Positions 13,031 to 23,872 of a DNA stretch of 64,000 bases are shown here, piece by piece. The DNA is from Luscinia megarhynchos. Taxonomy: Eukaryota; Chordata; Aves; Passeriformes; Turdidae. A program made the translations under genes and the position numbers. Location: contig CM067590.1 in the NCBI GenBank assembly GCA_034336665.1, positions 5,306,459 to 5,370,458 on the forward strand. The letters are read 5' to 3'. The notes under the pieces were generated by a model that saw nothing but the letters and a program-made list of their open reading frames with translations, ran no database searches and was not told where the DNA came from. Every line of letters starts with the position of its first letter. Position 1 is the first letter of the stretch.

Positions 13031-13748
13031 GCCAGGCGGGAGCTGGAGCCGGGCTGGGGGGAAATCCCACCCCCGGGCAAAGAGCGGCAGGAGGAGAGAA
13101 ACCGCCCCAAAAAGGCGCCGAGGCGGCAGCCGGCCGGACCGCGCCTATTACCCAAACCAAAAACGCCGCCGCAGTGCCTCCGCGCCGCCGGCTGCCCCGC
13201 CGCCTTTTCGGGGGTCCCGCTCCCCGGGCCGGGGCTGCGCCTCCCCGCAGTTATATTTTACTCGTTCGCCGGATTCTCGCTTTCGCTTTGCCGCAGCCGA
13301 TACACACCGCGAGCGCACCAGGGCCGCGAGCCGGGGCCGGGCCCCCCCGCTGCGCCCCCCCCGCGCCCCCTGGCCCCGCATGACCCCCCCGAGCCCCCGC
13401 TTGCCTCCCTGGTGCTTCACGATATTTGATTATACCATTGTACGCAGCCATTACCGATAGCGCCGCTCCTGCCTACATACACTTACTGACCCTGATACGG
13501 ATTTTTGGGGTTTTTTTGGTTTTCTTTTTTGGTTTGTTTCTTTTGTTTTGGTTTCTTTTTTTTTTTTTTTCCTTTTTTTTTCCCGTTTTTTTTGTTGTTG
13601 TTGTTGTTGTTCCCCCCCTCCCCTATGCAAAAAAGAGAAAAAAAGAGACAAAAAAGAAGAAAAAAACAAAAAAGAAAAAACTGACACACAAAAAAAAGAT
13701 TAAAAAATGAAAAGAAAAAAAAAAAGACAAAAAAAGAAATGTATAAAA

Positions 13749-13754
13749 ATTAAA
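13749..13754 (+). other. NFIC: Candidate distal poly(A) signal of NFIC
   Basis: ATTAAA in the context GTATAAAAATTAAACAAGC right after the last A-rich tract. It is the last plausible signal before the convergent SMIM24 gene. Confidence 0.4.
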
Positions 13755-13765
13755 CAAGCTATGCT

Positions 13766-14689
13766 TCAACTCCAGCCCGCCTCCGCCCTTCCTTCACTGC
13801 CCCGGGGGAAACTGAGGAACGGTGCCCGACAGGGGGGTGCCAGCGGAGGAGGAGCGCAGAGCCGAGCCGGGCAGGGGGCACCCACCCCCAGAGGAGGGAC
13901 CCCCCCACGACCGCGCCTGGCCCGGATGAGGAGGGTGACGGAGCTGGGACCCCGCGTGGGGACAGGACATGGGTGGGGACAGCCGCGGGTCACTCGTGGG
14001 TTCAGAGCTGCTGCCACTTCCTCGGCTTCCAGAGCTTGGCCACGGGACGTCACCACCTCGTGCGCGTGACGTCATCGCCTGGCGGTGTGACGCCACTGTC
14101 CTCACCCGTAGGGCAGCGTTGGCCGGAGCTGCGCGTCACCCCCGCAGTCCCCGCGGTCGCTGTCCCCAAGCGCCGCTCAGGACAGCCACGGAGGGGAGGC
14201 CGCCCCCCCCCCAGCCCCCGTGTCCCCTCCGTGCCCACCCCTCGCTCTGGGCTGCTCGGGCAGCGACGTGGCCTCGCCCTGCCGAGGTCTGACAGTCGGA
14301 ACTTGCCATTGTCCCCTGCCCTGGTGGCACCGGGGGCTGCCGGACAGGCGCCTCCCCAGCACGGTGACACAAGGCGCTTGACGCCGGGGTGGGCTGGGGA
14401 AACCTTTACTGGGCACGTCGGGGGGGGGGCTGTCCTCATCCCCCGGCCGCGACCCCTGGCGGCCCCGGCTCGGGGGACCCGTCCGCGGCCGCCGCCCTCC
14501 CCGCTCCTCTCCGGCGAGCGGCTGATCCGCGCCGGGTCTTGGTCACAGCCGGGGCGGCCGCGGGGAGGGCGGTGCCGCGGCGGCCAAGGCTGTCGCAGAA
14601 ACCCGGCGCGGATCCGCGCCCCGCGGACGGGGTGAGGGTGCGGCGCCCGTCGGAGGTGGCCCGGCGCGGGCAGAGGGGCACGGGGGGAC
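13766..14689. other. Convergent intergenic region NFIC/SMIM24
   Basis: GC-rich, no gene recognised. It holds the SMIM24 3'UTR at its right side, with the variant signal AGTAAA on the minus strand at 14405-14410, and a cluster of CRE-like sites at 14046-14095. Confidence 0.55.
14046..14095. promoter_or_regulatory. Cluster of CRE-like sites
   Basis: A full palindromic CRE, TGACGTCA, sits at 14067-14074. It is flanked by GGACGTCACC at 14045-14054 and GTGTGACGCCAC near 14086-14097. ATF/CREB-type factors bind such sites. No promoter is recognised nearby, so an enhancer role is only inferred. Confidence 0.4.
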
Positions 14690-15692
14690 TCAGAGGGACG
14701 TGGCCTTGCTCTGCTGCTTGTCGTCGCTCAGCTCATCCAAGTCCGCAGCCGGGTTGACGTGGCCGGAGCGCCCCAGCCTGCGGGACAGAGGGAACGCCGG
14801 TCAGCCGTGCACGAAGGGCACCACGGCACGGCCACCTCCGGCCATGGCGAGGGCACACAGCCACCATGGCACAGCCGGGACGTGGCCACCCTCGAGGGAA
14901 TCCAAGCCCCGGTGGGGGTGTCCCGGTGCGGTACCTGTCAGCCGCCAGGGTCTCCGGCTGGTCGTCCTCCTTCCTGCGAGGGGAGAGAGGCTGGACGGTG
15001 ACCGAGGACAACCCTGCCCCAGCCCACGGCAACCTTCCACGCAGTTTCCCCCCTGGCCAGCACCCCCCCTCCGCAGCAATCCAACCTGCGCCTCCTGAGA
15101 TTCCAGAGCCGGTTCACGAGCAGCATCAAGAAGACGATGAAGAGGAAGACGACGACGGCCGTGAGGCCAATGAGCCACGGCTGCAGCACCTTGGGGGCCG
15201 TGTCTGCATGGCCAGGGGACAGGAAAGGGAGAATACGGGGATGGGAACAGCTTGAGGGGAGCCCAGCTCCCCTGAACAGAACAGGACATCCTTCAGGGGA
15301 TGGGACCCCCTCACGAGATGGGACCCCCCCACGGGATGGGACATTGGCAGACACTCACTGTTCCCCCTTCCCCACTGTCCTTTGGGTACCAAGGAAGCCA
15401 CCCCCGACACAGCTCCCCCGTCCCCAGCACGGTGAGGAGCACTGGGGCAGCAGGTGGGTGTCTCTAGATCTTCCTGCTCTGCCCCCAAAAGGTTGCTGTT
15501 GGAGCACTGGGACAGACTGGAAAGATCTCCCAGGAGCTGACCTGATGCCTGGAGGGGGCCTGGCCACCTCCCCAGGCACCCCAGGGCACAGCAGTACAGA
15601 GGGTCACAGGGGCACCTACCAGTCTGTCCCTGGGTGGTGGCAGCGAGGACAAGCAGGACCAGGAGCGAGAGGGGCTGCAAGGGCTTTGGCAT
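14690..15692 (-). CDS. SMIM24: Small integral membrane protein 24
   Basis: Four coding exons on the minus strand: 15620-15692, 15086-15203, 14935-14973, 14690-14777. Joined they give 105 residues, all junctions in phase. The protein starts with a signal peptide (MPKPLQPLSLLVLLVLAATT), then a short ectodomain, then VLQPWLIGLTAVVVFLFIVFL at about residues 30-50 as the single membrane segment. A basic stop-transfer (NRLWNLRRR) and an acidic/polar cytosolic tail ending KATSL follow. SMIM24 is a small type I membrane protein known from epithelia of gut and kidney, function little known. Position next to NFIC fits human 19p13.3. Start chosen because it opens the hydrophobic leader and fits the exon phase. 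Confidence 0.85.
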
Positions 15693-15794
15693 TTTTGGGT
15701 GGAGGGCTGAGGCACGTCTGGATCCTGCTCCTGAAGGTGAGCTTCTGTCCCCTGCTGCTATCGTGCCTGCACTCTGCACCCAAGGCAATGGGCG

Positions 15795-15804
15795 CCTTTA
15801 TTGC
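15795..15804 (-). promoter_or_regulatory. CDX-like / TATA-like motif upstream of SMIM24
   Basis: On the minus strand GCAATAAAGG lies about 105 bp upstream of the SMIM24 start codon. It matches the CDX homeobox core CAATAAA and could equally act as a weak TATA element. An intestinal CDX role would fit the known expression of SMIM24; this is inference from one motif. Confidence 0.25.
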
Positions 15805-16905
15805 CCCAAGAGGACAAAGTGGCACCAAGCACCATGGCAACATGGCTCCTGTCACCCTTGGGCGATAGTACCACTCCCCTGGCTCAGGCACTGGCACCCC
15901 AGAGCACCCACCCCTCCAGGACCACAGTGGCAAAGGCCAGACATGTCCCTTCTGCCCGGGACTGGTGACGACCCCCAGGGCAGGGGGTGGATGGAGGCAG
16001 AGGCAGACAGACAGTGGGGGGGTGGGTGCCCAGGTGGAAGAACAGATGGGTGATTGGGTGGAGAAGTGCCCACCCTGCCTGGATCCCCTTATTCCTGCTG
16101 AGGGGTCCATGGGCCATCCTCATGGAATGGGGCAGCACAGAGAGGTGGGCAATGCCAGGCCACCCCCAGCCCTCCCCTGGGCACAAGCCAGCTGCCCCCA
16201 GACCATCCCAGGTGGGGCCCCATCATGTCCTCAGGGAGTGAGTGCCTGCATACCGTCAGAAATACTGACAGGGTTAGCTCAGGGAGACCATGGCAGGGTG
16301 CCCCACCCACCAGGGCACAAACTGATGCAAGGGTGCCCAGCAGCACCCTAGGGAGGGACAGGGAACTTGGGCAGGGCCACTCTGCCTGTAGCAATTCCTC
16401 AAGGGGCAAAGAAGGAAACTGGTGGCACAGGCATCCAGCCTCAGCCTGGGTTGGAGACAGGGGATGCAGGTCCATACAACAGCCTCCATCCCCAGAGCCC
16501 TCATGCAGAACCCAAGTGAGGCTTCAGGGTGCTTTGTCCTGAACCCCCAAGGCTGGTTTGAGGCCACCTGTGGATGCCACTGAGCATGGTCTGGCAGTGC
16601 CAAGGCACTGAGGGGATGGTGGGGCACAGCCAGCCTCAGCATCCAGCTGTGCATCTGTCTGTCCCTACCCCTGTGCCCACGCTGACATCCAGAGGTGTAC
16701 CCACGTTTCCCTGTGCGTGTGTGCACCCGTGTCTGTGCCCCTGCCACCACTGGCTGTGTACCCACACCACGGCTTTGCAGCCCCAAGCACCCGCCGTTAT
16801 TCACCCATGGCCAGGGCTGCCATGGCTGTGCCAAGGCTGCTGCCCCAGGCAAAGGTCGGGATGTCCCAGCCCTGCCATCCCCCGCACTGTGCCGGGCCAA
16901 GCAGT
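15805..16905. other. Intergenic between SMIM24 and the SMIM44-like gene
   Basis: No exon, RNA gene or clear repeat seen. Confidence 0.5.
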
Positions 16906-16927
16906 GAGCAGGGCTGGGGCAGGTGGC

Positions 16928-16933
16928 TTTATT
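16928..16933 (-). other. Poly(A) signal of SMIM44-like gene
   Basis: AATAAA on the minus strand about 105 bases after the stop codon at 17037-17039, giving a very short 3'UTR. Confidence 0.6.
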
Positions 16934-17036
16934 GGCATGACAGCCCACGAGGAGCCCCGAGAGCAGCACTGCTGGGCAGTGCCTATGGCCAGGGCCACGC
17001 TGGGACCCAGTGCTCAGGCAGGGCTGTCCAGTGGCC

Positions 17037-19430
<2,394 letters not shown>

Positions 19431-19433
19431 TGC

Positions 19434-19439
19434 TTTATT
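19434..19439 (-). other. DOHH: Candidate poly(A) signal of DOHH
   Basis: AATAAA on the minus strand about 755 bases after the DOHH stop. Confidence 0.5.
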
Positions 19440-20193
19440 CTCTGCCAAATCCCAAACCCCAGTGCCCAGGCTGGGCTGGCTGAGAGATTTGGGTGCCAGC
19501 AGCAGCCTCAGCCCTCCTGGCCCCAGTTAAACATGGGGAAAAGCCCAGGCAGGCTCTGCCTCACCCTGCCCACCCTAATGGCAGCGCCCTTCCCTGCAGA
19601 AAAAAACCCAGCTGTATCTTCCCAACTTTGCCATGAAACAACCCCCATCCTGGGGCAGAGGCTGCCATAGGCTCAGCTCCAGCCTGTCCCAACAGGAGAA
19701 GCCGAACCCACTGCGGGGGCGAGGAGGGCCCCGGCTCGGCACCAGCACTGAGAGCCATTTCCAAGCATCCCAACACCATAGCCCACAGGAGCGGGTTCCC
19801 AAAGCCCAGCCTAGCCCCCAGCAAAGCTCAGCTGGGGAGAACGGAGCTGCCAACGTGGCAGCACCCATCCAGGGCAGGCCCAAGCCCTGCAGAGCTCAGC
19901 AGGCTCTGACGTGCCAAGCAGAGCCCACCTGGTGCAAGCCCCAAGCCACACTGCGCACAGGCAGTGCTGATCCTGGCAGGAAAAAGGGGCAGATCCAGGA
20001 AACAGTGGTGGGGAGGCAAGTAGCAGCTCAGCCGGGATTTGGAGGGAAAAGGTGGTTGTAATTGTGCCAGAGATCAAACTCAGCCCCTCCTCCAGCTCAG
20101 CGCGGCAAGGCCCGGACCCGCACCGGCAGAGGCGCCAGCGGCAGCAGGAGGGGCGGGAGGCAGCACACCCGCCTCGGCGCCCGCAGCCCAGGC

Positions 20194-22370
20194 TCAGGAG
20201 GAGGCCTGCAGCTGGCAGAGCCTGTCGGCGTACTGGAACTGGCTGCTGTTCTCGTACTCGTACATGTCCAGGGCCACCTGGCAGCTCTCGCGCACCACGC
20301 GCTCCTCGTCGGCGGCGAAGGCGCGCAGGGCGCGCAGGCAGGCGGGCCGGGCGATGGCGCCCAGCGCCTCGGCGCACTCGTGCCGCACCATGGGGCTCTC
20401 GGCGCGGCTGCGCAGCGCGGCCGTCAGCTGCGGCACGCACGCCTCGTCCTGCAGCTGCCCCAGCACGTAGCCGATCTCGTGGCGGAACAGCGCGCTGCCG
20501 CAGCGCAGCCCTGCGGGACGGGGGCACGGGCAGCGGGGCGCCCCAGGACCCCCACAGCACACCCGGAGCCCAATGCTTGCAGCCCCGCCTGCCAAGGGTC
20601 ACCGCCCCACCCCATGTCCCGCCCTGCTCCCCAGCCCCAGCCCTGCCCCAGCGCCTCCTCTGATGGCAGCACCCACCCCCAGCAGAGCTGCTGCGCCCCA
20701 CCTGCCCAAGTTCTGCCCCACCACACAGTGCTCCAGGGGATGGCAGCATGGCCAGGCACTCCAGCTCTCCAGGAGAAAGCAGCTGGAGCAGGAGCTGACC
20801 GATCCCATCTTAAGGACCTCAACAGTCCCAGACGGCTGGTAAGCCTGATCTACTTCCCTTGAGCTGGGTGTGGGTTCCAAACAGTAACTGGGCTGTGGTT
20901 TGTCCCTTCCCCACTCAGGGGACATTCCCTTCTCCAGAATTATTCCCAAACACTAGCAGCCCCTGACTTTCCAGGCCAGCAGAACAGGACCCCAAAAGCC
21001 CCAGGCCAGGTCTGACAATGGGTCAGACCAGCTGGTCCCAGACCACGTCACAGCTGGTGCCCCCCCTCTCTCAGGGAAGGGGATCTGGAGGGCGGCAAGG
21101 GAGCTCTGGAACACCACAGACCACCCAGCACTCTGTCATGTGCCCTAGACACAAACATGTGAGAGCAGCTCTGGCAGTCCTGGACTTGGGAAGGGCTCAT
21201 CCCAGACTACCCACAGCAAGGACAGCCCCTCACCTTCTGCCAGTGCCAGCACGGCAGCCTGGCCCCCCACGTTCCGCAGGGCAAACATGGCGCGGTAGCG
21301 GTCAAACAGCTCCCGGGACTCATCCAGGAGGATCTCCCGGAGCTTGGCCACGTCCGTCTCCTCAGCGGGGGGGGCAGGATCTACAGAGAGGTACGGGCTG
21401 CTGCCTCCCTTCTCCTTGTTGTTCTGCAGCCACTCCAGCCTCCTCACAGCCAGCTGACAAGTCTCTGCCACCTGTGGGGACACGGACACGGCGCTGGCTG
21501 CAGAAAAGCAGCGCCAGGAGAACCCCAGCATGCAGCAGAATGTCACTGCAGTGTCCCCACCCACCTGCCGGGGGGACGTGCCTCAGCCTCCGAGGACAGC
21601 AGTGCTGCACCCCAGAGGAAATGACCCCTCAGGAACCTCACCTCGACCACAGGATCCTCAGAGTAGCGTTTCAGGATCTCCAGCACGTCAGGGTTCCCGA
21701 TGGCGCCCAGGGCTTCACCTGAAGGATGTATCAGGATGTTATCAGGGTGTCTGTACGAGAACAACCCTGCTGTGTCCTCTGGCAATGCCATGCCTTGTTA
21801 TGAAGCACAGACACAGGCCTGACTGACCGATCCCAAATGGGGCAAATGTGGACACACGCTGGATTGACCGGTACCAAACAGGACAAACACGACAGAAGCC
21901 TGGCCAGCAGGAACAGCAGAGCCAGGCCAACCTGTCCTGTCAGGTCTGGCCACGGGAGGTGGGGAGATGTTATGTGACTCAGGGTTTGACACCCAAGCCG
22001 GATCAGGCCCCACGAGCTGCTCTGTACAGTGGGGGAAGCCCTGCTTGCCAGCCAGCGCCTTCCCCTGCCGCCAGAGCCGCAGGAGCTGCCGCCGTACCTG
22101 CCTCGTGCCTGACCATGGGCTCCTGGGCCGTGTCCTCCAGCACGCGGATAAGCACCGGGATGGCCGCCTCATCCTGCATCTGGCCCAGGCAAAAGCCAGC
22201 TCGTGCTTCAGCAGCGCCGAGCCGTCTCCAAAGGCGCGGCTGATCCACTCCACGGCCGCGCGGCCGCCCAGGTTCCGCAGGGTGAAGAGGGCCCGGAACC
22301 GGGTGGGCAGCGGCTGCGCCGCGTCCACCAGCGTGCGGCCGATGGCCTCCACCTCCTGCTCCGTCACCAT
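20194..22370 (-). CDS. DOHH: Deoxyhypusine hydroxylase (one-base frameshift in first coding exon)
   Basis: Iron-dependent HEAT-repeat enzyme that hydroxylates the deoxyhypusine residue of eIF5A to hypusine. Coding exons: 22098-22370, 21642-21718, 21234-21471, 20194-20510. The four His-Glu iron-ligand pairs are all present: KHELAF (first exon), MVRHEAG (first exon, in the shifted frame), LFRHEIGY and MVRHECAE (last exon). HEAT-like helices surround them in two halves. With one base added, the exons sum to 906 nt = 301 residues, against 302 in human. As given, the first coding exon is 273 nt instead of 274 and loses frame right after KHELAF, at the A4 run 22191-22194 (T4 in the coding strand), where five are expected. 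Everything else is intact, so a homopolymer sequencing error is likelier than a dead gene. A 5' non-coding exon ends at 22690. Confidence 0.93.
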
Positions 22371-22682
22371 GGCGCAGGCGGCTCTGGGCACTCTGCGGGG
22401 CTCCTCGGTCACGCTCCTGCGCCCAGGGAAGGGAGTCAAGGTGCGCCCTCAGCCCGCAGCGGGTCCCGTGGCCGGGAAGGGCTGCGGCCCGGCCTGTGTG
22501 GAGAACCGGACCCGGGGCCGGGGCTGACCCCAGAGCTCGTGTCCGTACTCGGTATCACCGGATACCCGGGACGGACACAGACCCCCTGCCGCGACCGCGC
22601 CAGCGGAACCGGGTCCGAGAGGAGTTGCCCGGGCCGGGGGATACCGGGGGGGTTCGGGGAGCGCCCGGCGGCGCCCGCGCCG

Positions 22683-22765
22683 CACTCACCGCGCGCCGCC
22701 ATCTTGCTGCTCCGCCACGTGACCTACGGCCTGCCGGCAGCGCACGCGCACTGCGCGCGGGGCGG
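22683..22765 (-). promoter_or_regulatory. DOHH: DOHH core promoter and first non-coding exon
   Basis: On the minus strand there is a YY1-type element AAGATGGCGGC (about 22695-22705), an E-box CACGTG at 22717-22722, and an NRF1-like GCGCACGCGCACTGCGC near 22740-22756. The splice donor GTGAGT follows at 22684-22689 and joins the acceptor before 22416. The ATG inside the YY1 element (22700-22702) opens a six-codon upstream ORF that ends at a TGA just after the splice junction, upstream of the DOHH start. Confidence 0.65.
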
Positions 22766-22959
22766 GCTGGCCACGAGGGGGCGCTGCCTCCCCGGCCGCT
22801 GAGGGCGCGGCGGTCCCGCCGCCAGGGGGCGCTGCGGGAGGCGCAGGGCGGGACCGTGGCCGCGGCAGGCTCGGCCCCAGCGGGCCCGGCGGCGACCGGA
22901 GAGCGGGCAGCGCTCAGGGACCGGAACCGAGCCACAGACCCTCCGCAGAGGGAACGGGG

Positions 22960-23365
22960 CTGCCAGGCTGGGAAAACTCCCACCCTGGCAGTGCCACGCT
23001 GGGAAAACCCCTCTAGAGAGAGGCTGGGCAAAGCCCACCCTGGGAAGGGCCTGGGGGTGTTGCAGACTGGGTGAAATCTCACCGGAGAGGGTTTGGGCAG
23101 TGCCAGGCTAGGCAAACCCCCACCCTGAGAGGGACCTGGGGTCAAGACTGGACAAAATCCCTCAGGAGAGGAGGCAGGGGTGCCAGGCTGGGCAAAATCC
23201 CACTGGAGAAGAGCCAGGGGTGCCAGGCTGGGCAAACCTCTTCAGAAAGGGGCTCAGGGTGTTCCAGGCTGGGCAAACCTCTCTGGAAGGAGCCAGGTGT
23301 GCCAGGGTGAGCAAAACCCCTCTGGAGAGGGGCTTGGAGTGCTAGGCTGGACAAACCCTCAGGGC
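22960..23365 (+). repeat. Degenerate 40-60 bp tandem repeat
   Basis: About nine imperfect units containing GTGCCAGGCTGGGCAAA and CCTCTGGAGAGGGGC. Lies between the DOHH promoter and the 3' end of the Harbinger-derived gene. Confidence 0.85.
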
Positions 23366-23392
23366 AGCACACCCCTGAGTTTGTGGATGCAG

Positions 23393-23398
23393 TTTAAT
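23393..23398 (-). other. Candidate poly(A) signal of Harbinger-derived gene
   Basis: ATTAAA on the minus strand about 475 bases after the stop codon; a weaker AATAAG lies nearer, about 23543. Confidence 0.3.
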
Positions 23399-23872
23399 TC
23401 CAGGCTGGTGTCAGCCCTTGCAAGTCAGCCCTGGGCTGGCCAGCCCTGACACGGGGTGTCGGCCCTGCTCAGCCTTTTCCTTCCCTCTCCTTCCCATGCA
23501 CGTTTACACAGCGAGTTTCAAACCTTCAAAGCAGTTTTGCCTTATTTCAAGGCTCCTGCTGATTTTGGCCTAATGAAGAGGCCTTGAGACAGAGGAAAGG
23601 GAGATCCCAGCAGCCTCCCCCTCCCAGCCCTAATCCCCACTGTACTCCAGCAGCACACAACACACCACCGAACCATTTAGATCCTGGGACAGAGAATGGG
23701 CACAAAATACATTCCACTGCCTGAAACCTCCGCAGCAAACCCAGCACAATCACGACACGGTCACCCCTCCCCGCCCTGGGTGTGCCTGGTACAGCTGGCA
23801 GCACTGAGCCAGTTTGCCAGAGTCCACAGTGAGTCTGCAAGCAGAGATGAGCAGGCAGCTGCCCCTGGTCCA

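Larger units (their letters stand above)
7797..13765 (+). other. NFIC: Probable long NFIC 3'UTR
   Basis: From the NFIC stop to about 13.76 kb no coding gene is recognisable. The stretch alternates GC-rich segments with A-rich runs (7990-8165, 9001-9095, 9860-10013, 10125-10215, 11455-11540, 13627-13745) and U-rich runs (9150-9247, 10560-10635, 12110-12170, 12570-12645, 13500-13615). It also has two (TA)n runs (12413-12450, 12513-12558) and a degenerate repeat at 12670-13030. Candidate poly(A) signals are AATAAA at 10008-10013, 11456-11461 and 12394-12399, and ATTAAA at 13749-13754. Long 3'UTRs are usual for NFI genes; that this whole stretch is one UTR is inference. Confidence 0.6.
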
